Shown here piece by piece: positions 21,717-34,318 of a DNA stretch of 64,000 nucleotides (the first letter of the stretch is position 1; the number at the start of each line of letters is the position of its first letter). The DNA is taken from NCBI GenBank assembly GCA_021186555.1, contig JAJKFL010000039.1, positions 37,800,733 through 37,864,732 on the forward strand, read 5' to 3'. The DNA comes from Reticulitermes speratus (lineage: Eukaryota; Arthropoda; Insecta; Blattodea; Rhinotermitidae). The notes below the pieces were generated by a model. That model was not told the DNA's origin. It did not search any database and saw only the letters and a program-made list of their open reading frames with translations. The position numbers and the translations under genes are program-made.

Positions 21717-22186
21717 CAGTGGTTCCCAAAGTGGGCGGTACCGAGTGGGATTACCGAGGTGGGCGCTAATAGGTACGAGATGTGGAAGGGAGCGCTGTTA
21801 TTATCACAGGGGGCGTTAGTAGACAAGTAGTGTATTCATTATTATAATAAAATTCAAATAAAGTAATTTTTGTGTTAAAAATATAAAATGAACTAAATTA
21901 CTTAGTATTTTAATTTATGAATCTTATTCAAGCACATTATTTTTTTTTATAAACTATTGCTAGATGAATTATTGTTAATCATAAAAAATATAATAAATTT
22001 TAATTTATTAATTAACACACAAAACATTAAGTTTAACTCTCATAATTTTATTTAAACGATTTTTTAAATATAAAATAAAAGTGGAAACAAAAGCGCATTT
22101 ATTATTTTTAAAAAAGGTAGGGGGGCGCTGTGGGTGTGTGTATGGTACCAAGGGGGCGGTGGACCGAAAAAGTTTGGGAACCGCTG
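21717..22186. mobile_element. Non-autonomous hAT-like transposon
   Basis: Terminal inverted repeats CAGTGGTTCCCAAA and TTTGGGAACCGCTG bound 470 bp of AT-rich sequence without a transposase. CAG-type ends with this sequence are typical of hAT elements. The 8-bp flanks do not match. Instead a 28-bp direct repeat (ATTTAAAGAACAACATTAAC and on, at about 21673 and 22187) flanks the element at a small offset. Confidence 0.7.
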
Positions 22187-22225
22187 ATTTAAAGAATAAC
22201 ATTAACACGAATTATATTCATACGT

Positions 22226-25200
22226 TCAGTCCGTACCGCACAGTAAACACAATCCGTCTCAGTTATACAAACCAGTCAGTTAATGCTGTACAGTGAAATA
22301 ATCGCTGTTTGTTCTGAGATCCACACAAAACACATAAATACAGTCCGTACCGCGCAGTAAACACACTCCGTCTCAGTTATACAAACCAGTCAGTTAATGT
22401 TGTACAGTGAAATAATCGCTGTTTGTTCTGAGATCCACACAAAACACATAAATACAGTCCGTACCGCGCAGTAAACACACTCCGTCTCAGTTATACAAAC
22501 CAGTCAGTTAATGTTGTACAGTGAAATAATCGCTGTTTGTTCTGAGATCCACACAAAACACATAAATACAGCTCGTACCGCGCAGTAAACACACTCCGTC
22601 TCAGTTATACAAACCAGTCAGTTAATGTTGTACAGTGAAATAATCGCTGTTTGTTCTGAGATCCACACAAAACACATAAATACAGCTCGTACCGCGCAGT
22701 AAACACACTCCGTCTCAGTTATACAAACCAGTCAGTTAATGTTGTACAGTGAAATAATCGCTGTTTGTTCTGAGATCCACACAAAACACATAAATACAGT
22801 CCGTACCGCGCAGTAAACACACTCCGTCTCAGTTATACACAACCAGTCAGTTAATGTTGTACAGTGAAATAATCGCTGTTTGTTCTGAGATCCACACAAA
22901 ACACATAAATACAGTCCGTACCGCGCAGTAAACACACTCCGTCTCAGTTATACAAACCAGTCAGTTAATGCTGTACAGTGAAATAATCGCTGTTTGTTCT
23001 GAGATCCACACAAAACACATAAATACAGTCCGTACCGCGCAGTAAACACACTCCGTCTCAGTTATACAAACCAGTCAGTTAATGTTGTACAGTGAAATAA
23101 TCGCTGTTTGTTCTGAGATCCACACAAAACACATAAATACAGTCCGTACCGCGCAGTAAACACACTCCGTCTCAGTTATACAAACCAGTCAGTTAATGTT
23201 GTACAGTGAAATAATCGCTGTTTGTTCTGAGATCCACACAAAACACATAAATACAGCTCGTACCGCGCAGTAAACACACTCCGTCTCAGTTATACAAACC
23301 AGTCAGTTAATGTTGTACAGTGAAATAATCGCTGTTTGTTCTGAGATCCACACAAAACACATAAATACAGCTCGTACCGCGCAGTAAACACACTCCGTCT
23401 CAGTTATACAAACCAGTCAGTTAATGTTGTACAGTGAAATAATCGCTGTTTGTTCTGAGATCCACACAAAACACATAAATACAGCTCGTACCGCGCAGTA
23501 AAACACTCCGTCTCAGTTATACAAACCAGTCAGTTAATGTTGTACAGTGAAATAATCGCTGTTTGTTCTGAGATCCACACAAAACACATAAATACAGTCC
23601 GTACCGCGCAGTAAACACACTCCGTCTCAGTTATACAAACCAGTCAGTTAATGCTGTACAGTGAAATAATCGCTGTTTGTTCTGAGATCCACACAAAACA
23701 CATAAATACAGTCGTACCGCGCAGTAAACACACTCCGTCTCAGTTATACAAACCAGTCAGTTAATGTTGTACAGTGAAATAATCGCTGTTTGTTCTGAGA
23801 TCCACACAAAACACATAAATACAGCTCGTACCGCGCAGTAAACACACTCCGTCTCAGTTATACAAACCAGTCAGTTAATGTTGTACAGTGAAATAATCGC
23901 TGTTTGTTCTGAGATCCACACAAAACACATAAATACAGCTCGTACCGCGCAGTAAACACACTCCGTCTCAGTTATACAAACCAGTCAGTTAATGTTGTAC
24001 AGTGAAATAATCGCTGTTTGTTCTGAGATCCACACAAAACACATAAATACAGCTCGTACCGCGCAGTAAACACACTCCGTCTCAGTTATACAAACCAGTC
24101 AGTTATGTTGTACAGTGAAATAATCGCTGTTGTTCTGAGATCCACACAAAACACATAAATACAGCTCGTACCGCGCAGTAAACACACTCCGTCTCAGTTA
24201 TACAAACCAGTCAGTTAATGTTGTACAGTGAAATAATCGCTGTTTGTTCTGAGATCCACACAAAACACATAAATACAGTCGTACCGCGCAGTAAACACAC
24301 TCCGTCTCAGTTATACAAACCAGTCAGTTAATGTTGTACAGTGAAATAATCGCTGTTTGTTCTGAGATCCACACAAAACACATAAATACAGTCGTACCGC
24401 GCAGTAAACACACTCCGTCTCAGTTATACAAACAGTCAGTTAATGTTGTACAGTGAAATAATCGCTGTTTGTTCTGAGATCCACACAAAACACATAAAAT
24501 ACAGTCCGTACCGCGCAGTAAACACACTCCGTCTCAGTTATACAAACCAGTCAGTTAATGTGTACAGTGAAATAATCGCTGTTTGTTCTGAGATCCACAC
24601 AAAACACATAAATACAGCCGTACCGCGCAGTAAACACACTCCGTCTCAGTTATACAAACCAGTCAGTTAATGTTGTACAGTGAAATAATCGCTGTTTGTT
24701 CTGAGATCCACACAAAACACATAAATACAGCTCGTACCGCGCAGTAAACACACTCCGTCTCAGTTATACAAACCAGTCAGTTAATGTTGTACAGTGAAAT
24801 AATCGCTGTTTGTTCTGAGATCCACACAAAACACATAAATACAGCTCGTACCGCGCAGTAAACACACTCCGTCTCAGTTATACAAACCAGTCAGTTAATG
24901 TTGTACAGTGAAATAATCGCTGTTTGTTCTGAGATCCACACAAAACACATAAATACAGTCGTACCGCGCAGTAAACACACTCCGTCTCAGTTATACAAAC
25001 CAGTCAGTTAATGTGTACAGTGAAATAATCGCTGTTTGTTCTGAGATCCACACAAAACACATAAATACAGTCCGTACGCGCAGTAAACACACTCCGTCTC
25101 AGTTATACAAACCAGTCAGTTAATGTGTACAGTGAAATAATCGCTGTTTGTTCTGAGATCCACACAAAACACATAAATACAGTCCGTACCGCGCAGTAAA

Positions 25201-26527
25201 CACACTCCGTCTCAGTTATACAAACCAGTCAGTTAATGCTGTACAGTGAAATAATCGCTGTTTGTTCTGAGATCCACACAAAACACATAAATACAGTCCG
25301 TACCGCGCAGTAAACACACTCCGTCTCAGTTATACAAACAGTCAGTTAATGCTGTACAGTGAAATAATCGCTGTTTGTTCTGAGATCCACACAAAACACA
25401 TAAATACAGTCCGTACCGCGCAGTAAACACACTCCGTCTCAGTTATACAAACCAGTCAGTTAATGTTGTACAGTGAAATAATCGCTGTTTGTTCTGAGAT
25501 CCACACAAACACATAAATACAGTCCGTACCGCGCAGTAAACACACTCCGTCTCAGTTATACAAACCAGTCAGTTAATGCTGTACAGTGAAATAATCGCTG
25601 TTTGTTCTGAGATCCACACAAAACACATAAATACAGTCCGTACCGCGCAGTAAACACACTCCGTCTCAGTTATACAAACCAGTCAGTTAATGTTGTACAG
25701 TGAAATAATCGCTGTTTGTTCTGAGATCCACACAAAACACATAAATACAGCCGTACCGCGCAGTAAACACACTCCTCTCAGTTATACAAACCAGTCAGTT
25801 AATGTGTACAGTGAAATAATCGCTGTTTGTTCTGAGATCCACCAAAACACATAAATACAGTCCGTACCGCGCAGTAAACACACTCCGTCTCAGTTATACA
25901 AACCAGTCAGTTAATGCTGTACAGTGAAATAATCGCTGTTTGTTCTGAGATCCACACAAAACACATAAATACAGTCCGTACCGCGCAGTAAACACACTCC
26001 GTCTCAGTTATACAAACCAGTCAGTTAATGCTGTACAGTGAAATAATCGCTGTTTGTTCTGAGATCCACACAAACACATAAATACAGTCCGTACCGCGCA
26101 GTAAACACACTCCGTCTCAGTTATACAAACCAGTCAGTTAATGTTGTACAGTGAAATAATCGCTGTTTGTTCTGAGATCCACACAAAACACATAAATACA
26201 GTCCGTACCGCGCAGTAAACACACTCCGTCTCAGTTATACAAACCAGTCAGTTAATGTTGTACAGTGAAATAATCGCTGTTTGTTCTGAGATCCACACAA
26301 AACACATAAATACAGTCCGTACCGCGCAGTAAACACACTCCGTCTCAGTTATACAAACCAGTCAGTTAATGCTGTACAGTGAAATAATCGCTGTTTGTTC
26401 TGAGATCCACACAAGACACATAAATACAGTCCGTACCGCGCAGTAAACACACTCCGTCTCGGTTATAAGAACCAATCAGCTAATGCTGCATTAAAAAAAT
26501 CGTTATTTGTTCTGAGATCCGTACAAA
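22226..26527. repeat. 114-bp satellite, about 38 copies
   Basis: The unit runs CAGTCCGTACCGCGCAGTAA, CTCCGTCTCAGTTATAC, CAGTTAATGTTGTACAGTG, AATCGCTGTTTGTTCTGAG, ACACATAAATA. Units differ mainly at CAGTCC or CAGCTC and TGTTG or TGCTG, plus single-base deletions clustered at 24100-25800. The first unit and the last (26460-26527) are the most diverged. Confidence 0.97.
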
Positions 26528-26934
26528 CCTCAACAGAGCGCAGTATTATTGAACGGCTGAAGACCCTAGCGTGGTCATACCAAGGCCTTCTGCTAACAGC
26601 ACTATGTCAATTTGGGGGGGGGGGGGGGAGAAGAAGAACTTTGGCTTGACGGTCGGCTGGGGTTTGAACCGAGAGAGGCTCGGTCACGATCGGTGGAATG
26701 GGGGTTATTTTGGCTGAAAGCTTCCATGATTCGAGGGGATGTGGGCCGTGCCCCGTCTTCCAGCTGTACCCTAGAATTTGCCTTCAAACTGAGGAAAATC
26801 ATGGATAATATTGTTTGTACTGGACAGTTTGCGCATAGCCTGAAGATTTTAAATTCTTCGCACTGCCTCGGCGGCCACGTGGAGGAATACCTGGGCCGTG
26901 TGTGTATTTACTAAACGCAAGTTGTAGTGTACAA
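26528..26934. other. Unassigned sequence with a G tract
   Basis: A run of about 14 G at 26614-26627. An open frame of 100 codons (26612-26914) starts inside the G tract and has no recognised domain. Confidence 0.35.
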
Positions 26935-27208
26935 AGGTAATGTTCACCCTAGAACAGGCCATGAAGGCCCAGAGGGGGAGTAGAGGTATAGCTCTACTCT
27001 TTCTTTAACCTCGGCGCTACAGGGGGGTGGGTGGTCAACGCCTCGGCCACTTTACCCCGGGAATGACCCGGTACCCATTGTACAGGTGGCTGGGTAGGCC
27101 CCAGGGCCGGTGTGGACGGGTGCGGAAAATCTCGCCTCTACCGGGATTCGATCCCAGGACCGTCCAGCTCGTAGCGAGTCGCTATACAGACGGCGCTATC
27201 CCGGCCCA
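26935..27208 (-). mobile_element. SINE-A copy
   Basis: A complete minus-strand copy with a small deletion in the body (GGTCAACGCCTCGGCC). Confidence 0.85.
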
Positions 27209-27628
27209 GATATAGTACGCTGGTGTTTATTTTACCTCGCTGTACCAGCTATTGTTGTCACTTAGCGTCAGATGAGAAATGGCAGAAGAATGTCGCCGAG
27301 ATGCTTCGCAGCGCGTGTGAAAGAGGACACCGTACTTAACGCACTTGTTTTCTTGCCGGTGTTGTGTTCTTTCTCAGAAACACTGGCATAAGCACTTAGC
27401 GAGATAAGGACAGGCGAACGACAACACATCATAAATAGAACACCCCTCTCCAAGGCCTTCATGTTATGTCTCGTCACCAAACATTACTAAGTCAAACACT
27501 AATTAATGGTCACTTCACGACAATCTGCCATTCAATCAGTCCGTATTCGTATCGAGCCCCTCGAGTTCCTCCGTAGGCTCATGGCCAGATTTAAAGATAA
27601 AGATTGACTTGAACTATATTTGAAGATT
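27209..27628. other. Unassigned spacer between satellite blocks
   Basis: No gene or repeat recognised. Confidence 0.4.
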
Positions 27629-28540
27629 CAGCTCGTACCGCGCAGTAAACGCTCTCCGTCTCGGTTATACAAACCAGTCAGTTAATGGTGTACAGTGAAA
27701 TAATCGCTGTTAGTTCTGAGATCCACACAAAACACATAAATACAGTCCGTACCGCGCAGTAAACACACTCCGTCTCAGTTATACAAACCAGTTAGTTAAT
27801 GTTGTACAGTGAAATAATCGCTGTTTGTTCTGAGATCCACACAAAACACATAAATACAGTTCGTACCGCGCAGTAAACACACTCCGTCTCAGTTATACAA
27901 ACCAGTCAGTTAATGTTGTACAGTGAAATAATCGTTGTTTGTTCTGAGATCCACACAAAACACATAAATACAGTTCGTACCGCGCAGTAAACGCTCTCCG
28001 TCTCGGTTATACAAACTAGTCAGTTAATGGTGTACAGTGAAATAATAGCTGTTTGTTCTGAGATCCACACAAAACACATAAATACAGTCCGTACCGCGCA
28101 GTAAACACACTCCGTCTCAGTTATACAAACCAGTCAGTTAATGTTGTACAGTGAAATAATAGCTGTTTGTTTTGAGATCCACACAAAACACATAAATACA
28201 GTCCGTACCGCGCAGTAAACACACTCCCTCAGTTATACAAACCAGTCAGTTAATGCTGTACAGTGAAATAATCGCTGTTTGTTCTCAGATCCACACAAAA
28301 CACATAAATACAGTCCGTACCGCGCAGTAAACACACTCCGTCTCAGTTATACAAACCAGTCAGTTAATGTTGTACAGTGAAATAATCGCTGTTTGTTCTG
28401 AGATCCACACAAAACACATAAATACAGTCCGTACCGCACAGTAAACGCTCTCCGTCTCGGTTATAAAAGCCAGTCACTTAATGCTGTACAGTGAAATAAT
28501 GGCTCTTTTATTCTTATAGCTATAAAAACACATAAATACT
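27629..28540. repeat. 114-bp satellite, second block of 8 copies
   Basis: Same orientation and unit as 22226-26527, but units are more varied (GCTCTCCGTCTCGG in place of CACACTCCGTCTCAG at 27645, 27993 and 28444). The last unit decays into unique sequence with GTTATAAAAGCCAGTC. Confidence 0.93.
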
Positions 28541-29285
28541 GTGGGAAAATGTAAGATTTTTGGATATCAAACCTGATGGTACATACAGTAACCACTAGAC
28601 TATAAACGGCAAAACTATATACAACAGCTACAGTTTTAACTGCTTGTCTCATGAGGGGTGAAAGTCCGTATCTTGCCATAGGGGAAGACTTGAAAAGAAG
28701 AGCCTGCTTGAGAGACATAAGCATGTGTGGGGGGAATATTAGAACTGACCGTAAAATCGGTTCTGACGGTGTGGACTTAACTGGCTCAGAATTGGTCTCG
28801 GTGGCTAAATGGAACGAACAGGGTGACGGACCTTTATGGTCCATAAAACAGGGCATATTTTTGATCAGGTGAGCGACTGACAGCTTGTCATGAAGGACTG
28901 TTCGCAGGCATAGTTTTACAGCCACCGAAATCAATAAACTGCATCGTATGAACCACAATACGGCGCCCCAAATTGCGCGATCTCTGGCACTGCGACTCCA
29001 CGCGACAGTGTGGCTGCAATAGGCCGTGACTTCATTCCGAGAAGTGGCCTAGAATTGCTGAGGTAGAGAGAGGCTGTTCCCACACTCCAGTGACGCGTCG
29101 CTTCCCATGACCTGCATCGCTCAGCTGTCACGGTCTCGGCTCTGTAACAGCTGCCATCTCGTGGTTTTCTTCAGCCAGTACTTTAATCTCCGCCATGCAC
29201 ACAATTTCAAAATAAAGCTAGGCTACAGCGTTGTATTGTGCGATAACACGATAAGAACTCCAAGTGCATATATATAAACAAATAG
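28541..29285. other. Unassigned sequence with long antisense open frame
   Basis: A 165-codon open frame on the minus strand (28461-28958) overlaps a 73-codon plus-strand frame (28651-28872) whose product contains LTGSELVSVAKWNEQGDG. I recognise neither. The minus frame starts in satellite sequence at its 3' side. It could be part of a dispersed element, and host coding is not supported. Confidence 0.3.
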
Positions 29286-29959
29286 TTTTTAATGGCGCAA
29301 CGGCCCCTGTTGGGGCAGGGCCTCGTCACTATCGAGGCTTCACGATCACACACATTAGACACACCACACTCGGTAGGACTCCTCTGGACGAGTGACCAGC
29401 CCGTCGCAGAGACCTCTACCTGACAACACACAACACTCACAAGAGACAGACATCCATGCCTCCGGCGGGATTTTTTTTTTTTTGGCCTGTCCAAAAAAAT
29501 TTTGATCCATTTTTGTCATTTTTCGCCCTTCATGTCACTTTACGTTCCATACTACCGTCCTTATACAACAAACACAACACAAACATCCATGCCACCGGTG
29601 GGATTATTTTTTTTGTATTAATTCCTGGGTTTTCCCCTTTGATCCATTTGTACTGTTGAAGTCCTTTTTGTCCTGCATGTCACCTTATGTTTCATGCTAT
29701 CGTCCATTCATCTAACACAACACAAACATCCATGCCCTCGGTGGGATTCGAACCCACAACATCAGTAAGCGAGCGGCCGTAGACTCACGCCTTAGACCGC
29801 GCGGCCACTAGAATCGGCACGCAGAGACCTCTACCTGACAACACACAACAATCACAAGAGACAGACATCCATGCCCCCGGCGGGATTCGAACCCACAATC
29901 CCAGCAAGCGAACGGCCGTAGACTCACGCCTTAGACCGCACGGCCACTGGGATCGGCAT
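29286..29959 (-). mobile_element. Composite SINE-C: C1, C2, truncated C2, C1
   Basis: Sense order on the minus strand: a C1 head and partial body (29959 down to about 29820); a full C2 (about 29819 to 29605) ending in A-rich sequence; a C2 body starting at the B-box end ATCCCACCGG (about 29604 to 29471) ending in poly(A); then a C1 body starting ATCCCGCCGG (29470 to 29286). Both poly(A)-to-next-element joins fall at the same B-box base. Confidence 0.8.
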
Positions 29960-30307
29960 AAACAAACATACACTATAATATACAAAAGTAGACGAGTCAC
30001 AAAATATCCAGCAAGGTGTTTTTTACGTATTGTTGCATGTTTTTCTGAGGGCATACAGAAACTTGTGGTCCGGTGGAATAAGTGAGTTGAAAATAAGGGT
30101 GATATATGGAAAAATGTTGCTACCGTACGGACTGAAATAATGTTGTACTGTTATAATACAATGCATTCCGGATACTTTCTGACTCAACCACGCGTATGGT
30201 TTGAACTAATTTGGTGCGTGTACATGTGTGTACTGAACTGACTGCGGGCGGACATGTGCGTACGTCACGAGCTGCAGCTTCTCTATGCCAAATATTGTCT
30301 GAGTGAT
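29960..30307. other. Unassigned sequence
   Basis: CCGTACGGACTGAAATAATG (near 30124) is the inverted complement of a segment at 10364-10383, so part of this is a dispersed repeat with copies in opposite orientation. The repeat continues on both sides (CATTCCGGATACTTTCTGAC against GTCAGAAAGTATCCGGAATG). Confidence 0.55.
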
Positions 30308-30625
30308 AAAGTCAAGGAAGATGAGATGGGCGGGGCATGTGGAAAGTATGAGGGAAACAAATGCATACAGGCTTTTAGTGGGAAAAATTTAGGGAAATAA
30401 ACTACTTGGAAGAATGGAAGGGGGGGGGGGGGGGTTGGTTGGAGGATAATATTGAAATGAATCTTAAGAAAGATGATGGAAGGGCGTGTACCGGATAGGG
30501 CAAAGTGGCGAACACTTGTGAAGGCGATAGTGAAACATTGGGTTGCATAAAATTCAGGGAATTTTTTGACTAGGTGATACGCTATTGGGTTATCAAAGAC
30601 TCTGCTCCTTGGAGTTCTTTTTTAT
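30308..30625 (+). mobile_element. LINE-1fam 3' end, decayed
   Basis: GATGAGATGGGCGGGGCATG corresponds to RRMRWAGHVA coding in the better copy at 4981. It is followed by GGAGGATAATATTGAAATGA and the 3' UTR. Frames are broken and a G tract lies at about 30420-30434. Confidence 0.7.
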
Positions 30626-30687
30626 ACCGTGTTATTTAACGACGCTGTCAAGTACTGAGATTATACAGCGTCGATAATAGAAGAATC

Positions 30688-30836
30688 AATGAGTATGGAG
30701 CATTGGTAGAATGATAATGACGGGAAAACCGAAGTACTGGGAGTAAAAATATTCCCAGTGCCACTTTGTCCACCACAAATCGCACACGGACTGACCCGGG
30801 ATCGAACCCGAGCCTCCGCGGTGAGAGAGCATGGTA
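30688..30836 (-). mobile_element. SINE-F copy, head-damaged
   Basis: CAGTGCCACTTTGTCCACCA and CTGACCCGGGATCGAACCCG match the family. The tRNA-like 5' end is partly lost. Confidence 0.7.
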
Positions 30837-31198
30837 CGGCCTTCATGAAGTTACATACTCACACGAGCACGCAAGTGCGTATTTTCCCTCTGCCAGTTCA
30901 AACAATACCCCATTTCACACCGACATTCCGGCTGAACGTGAAGCCTCGATCTCTACCGGAAGATGGAGGCAGCAAGTTACTCCGAAACGTCGTTACAGTT
31001 CTGCCAGACTGCATGACGTCACATCATTCCAGAAGATGGTATCTCCAAGCGCATGCACAGGTCATCTCCTTCATGTGCAATTGTATGGTAATGTTCCCGC
31101 TGGCGCACGTGCTGTGCTAAAGCAAACCGCTGCGTCACGAAGCGTTGGGTGCTAATATTAGACGCGTCTTAAGCATCGAAGTGAAGTATTCGTTGTAA
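30837..31198. other. Unassigned sequence with a Penelope-type motif
   Basis: ACCGGAAGATGGAGG and CTCCGAAACGTCG (30956-30993) form the same motif order as the hammerhead-like elements, but the first core base is changed. Nothing else recognised. Confidence 0.4.
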
Positions 31199-31785
31199 CA
31201 GTACCCGTTGTGCACTAATTTTGAGATTTTGCCCGGCGGTCTTCTGTCCAGTACGCGGTGCGCAGTAATTTTGAGCTTGTGCCCGGCGGTCTCCTGTCCA
31301 GTACGCGGTGCGCAGTAATTTTGAGCTTGTGCCCGCCGGTCTCCTGTCCAGTACGCGGTGCGCAGTAATTTTGAGCTTGTGCTCGGCGGTCTTCTGTCCA
31401 GTACGCGGTGCGCAGTAATTTTGAGCTTGTGCCCGGCGGTCTCCTGTCCAGTACGCGGTGCGCAGTAATTTTGAGATTGTGCTCGGCGGTCTTCTGTCCA
31501 GTACGCGGTGCGCAGTAATTTTGAGCTTGTGCCCGGCGGTCTCCTGTCCAGTACGCGGTGCGCAGTAATTTTGAGCTTGTGCTCGGCGGTCTTCTGTCCA
31601 GCACGCGGTGCGCAGTAATTTTGAGCTTGTGCCCGGCGGTCTCCTGTCCAGCACGCGGTGCGCAGTAATTTTGAGCTTGTGCCCGGCGGTCTTCTGTCCA
31701 GTACGCGGTGCGCAGTAATTTTGAGCTTGTGTCCGGCGATCTGTTATCTAGTGTCCGGTGCGCTCTAATGTTGATGAAATTGTGT
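31199..31785. repeat. 50-bp satellite, about 11 copies
   Basis: The unit is GCGCAGTAATTTTGAGCTTG then TGCCCGGCGGTCTCCTGTCC then AGTACGCGGT. CTTCTG and CTCCTG variants mostly alternate, giving a 100-bp dimer period. Edge units (31199-31235 and 31735-31785) are diverged. Frames open through it on the minus strand are a by-product of the repeat. Confidence 0.95.
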
Positions 31786-32010
31786 ACGGCGTTGCTTTTA
31801 TGGCGATTTTATGTCTCCAGCAACAACAAACCGTACTTACGTCTTCATGTACAGTGCCTGGTATTTTTTGCCCAATTGTAACCGAATTTGGAATTTTTTA
31901 TACAGATTTTAATGAAAGCCTCTAGTGTCAAATTTCACGAAAATCCGTCCATTGGGAGCCGACATGACTAAAGTAAAAGGCGCTCTTCTCGAATATGCGA
32001 ACACGACTAA
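31786..32010 (+). mobile_element. Fragment of dispersed repeat J
   Basis: TTTAATGAAAGCC then AATTTCACGAAAATCCGTCC and GGGAGCCGACATGAC match the core of the copies at 46950 and 62850. Confidence 0.65.
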
Positions 32011-33416
32011 AAGCCCTTCATTTCGACCCATGGTATATTTACATGGTTCTTATGGCTCTCGGAACAACCAGCAATTATTTTCCCAAACAAAAATAACCTG
32101 TGGTAAACTTAGCCCAAAATTGTCCGGACCAACCACGGATCCGAATTACCGGGGTCCGGATTACGGAGGGACCGTTGTATTCGGTATATACCTTGTAGAT
32201 TTACAGAAGGTGCTGTATGTGTATTCCTTCGGCTCGCAGACATGCGTCACATCTAACAAGCACGTTAATTGCGAGACTTGAAGTCTCTAGTGGTTTCGAG
32301 GCCCCTTAACCTTGCAGAGGAAGGCACTACCTTCCTCCGAAAAGTCGGGAAACACTAACCCAGTGACAGAGCATCACATCTCTGACGACCTAAATCCGCG
32401 TTGTCCATTGCACATCGAAGTATCATGAATCAACCGAGCCCACGGAAAGTGACTAGCGACAGTTGTCAGATAAATTAATGTCCCTGTATAAGTTAGATGG
32501 AAGCTAATGTCCAGAACAACTCAGTCAGCAAAACGACGTGTTATGATTCGGGAGGCTGGAATTCTGTGTCCTGTAGGAAGGATAGTCATCTTTTCCAGCA
32601 ACTCCCGTACTGTCTCGGAACCCTCCCAGTCACCAATTCAACAGGTGCATAAGGCTCTTTCACAGAAACTTGATCCATTATTCATGTCAGGATCTAAAAA
32701 GTGCAAGGCTCCCGTACATCTGTGTGGTGCGGTGTTGGTCACAGGACCAATCTCTTTACACGTCCACTGAACGCCTCGTGTTCCCATCTCGCCGTCAGGT
32801 TGTTGGCGGAACGCAGTCAGGCCGCAGGGCTGTTGCTCAAGGCCAGGCAGTCTGCGACGAAGAACCTGACCGAGTGTCTGCCGATACATCGCACAAAATT
32901 CACTGTTGGTCTGATGGTTACCGTTCTAATTATTCTAACGGCCTTCTGATTTGATTCAGGTAACTTGAACCAGAAACGAGCCACCAGACAACGAGACAGA
33001 ATCAATCGGCCGAAACACGGTGCAGCGCAGTGTAGTCGTTAGCATTCCGTCTCATCCAGGATGTACCTGTTTCGAAAGTACAGTTGATACTGGATATTAT
33101 AACTAGACTTTCTCGTGGTTTTCCTCATTCAATACTCGAAATTAATGGATGGTCTCTCAAAAGAGTTCAATATCACTTCCTCCGACGCGGTTCGAAACAC
33201 ATTGTGTATTTTCTTATCTGGCGCTTTAGAAGCAATAAATTCCAAACAGAACCTTTGAATAAACGGAGCACGCACGTATGTCTAAGAGTGGGAATCCCAT
33301 TTAAAAAAACAAAAACTGGGACACCTAATAACCCTTAGGTGACGGGTGCGAAGGGGGGTTGAAGGCACAATTATTTACTCGTCAAGCAATGAAAAAAGTA
33401 GAGTAATGTATTAACA
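32011..33416. other. Unassigned sequence
   Basis: Several overlapping open frames of 80-118 codons occur in all directions (for example 31925-32281 and 32507-32954). None has a domain, signal peptide or consistent splice sites that I recognise. A possible donor CAG|GTAACT is at 32957-32965 but there is no supported exon before it. Confidence 0.35.
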
Positions 33417-33680
33417 GCCGATCCCAGCGGCCGTGCGGTCTAAGGCGTGGGTCTGCGGCCGCTCGCTTACTGGGATTGTGGGTTCGAATCCCGCCTAGGG
33501 CATGGATGCCTGTCTGTTGTGAGTGTTGTGTGTTGTCAGGTAGAGGTCTCTGCGACGAGCTGTTTCCTCGTCCAGAGGAGTCCTACCGAGTGTCGTGTGT
33601 CTAAAAAGAGTGTGATCGTGAAGCCTCGAAAAATTAGGCTGCCTAGGCCCCCAAGGGGCTGTCGAGCCATTGGAAAAAAA
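33417..33680 (+). mobile_element. SINE-C1 copy, complete
   Basis: Head GCCGATCCCAGCGGCCGTG, B box GGGTTCGAATCCCGCC, full body and 3' end CCATTGGAAAAAAAA, so this subfamily also ends in a short A run. Confidence 0.88.
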
Positions 33681-34235
33681 ATGTATTAACATTACTAGAA
33701 CAAGATAACTCTCATAAAAAGCCATGAGCTGCAGATACAAAGAATGAAAGAATAATAACAATAAAAATACTATTAGTCAAATTCTCTCAGTTCACTTACT
33801 GGTTACTCTTTACATATCCGTTCCTCATCCTTCGCAGTCTCAGTTCACACTCTATAATCACTATCACTTCCTCTCCCTCTCTTATTCCTCCTGTTAGTAG
33901 CCGGTTGACGGCTGTCCTACTGCTACTCATGTTTTCTTCCACTGTGGGAAAGTCAAAATGGTCCTACGTATTGTCAGAAATATTTTAATTTTATGACTTG
34001 GAAAACCCCATGATTTTGGCTTCCCAAACCGAATTTTGCTTCACACGGAGGGCGAGATCTTTACAGTCCAAAAAAACTGGGACTGTCCCGAGAAAACCAG
34101 GGCGAAGACATCAATAGCAAAGACGTATGTATCGGTAACAGCAGGTAGCGTTACCATGTCATGTGGAAGGATGGACTGGCGAGATCTAGCCTTTGTCATT
34201 ACTTTGCGTGCAAGTAGATGATGATATAGCACAGC
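33681..34235. other. Unassigned sequence
   Basis: AT-rich, with no recognised repeat or gene. Confidence 0.4.
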
Positions 34236-34318
34236 ATTAACGGATTAGTTTTATAACCGAGACGGAGAGTGTCTTCTGCGCGGTACGAACTGAATCTTTA
34301 AATATAAATTCAGATTAA
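34236..34318 (-). repeat. Solo diverged unit of the 114-bp satellite
   Basis: The minus strand reads AAAGATTCAGTTCGTACCGC, GACACTCTCCGTCTCGGTTA and CGTTAATGCTGT, matching the first 70 bases of the satellite unit and its flank at 27620. It stands alone, far from the arrays. Confidence 0.75.

Noticed and set aside
28461-28958. 165-codon minus-strand frame
   Set aside because: No domain recognised, overlapping frames on the other strand, and its end lies in the 114-bp satellite. Listed as unassigned instead.
31169-31654. 161- and 129-codon minus-strand frames of RRPPGTSSKLLRTA repeats
   Set aside because: Translation of the 50-bp satellite, cycling through three frames. The two frames overlap each other.
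32507-32954. Three overlapping frames of 82-94 codons as a possible exon
   Set aside because: All three frames are open for similar lengths and none has clear splice context or a recognisable product.
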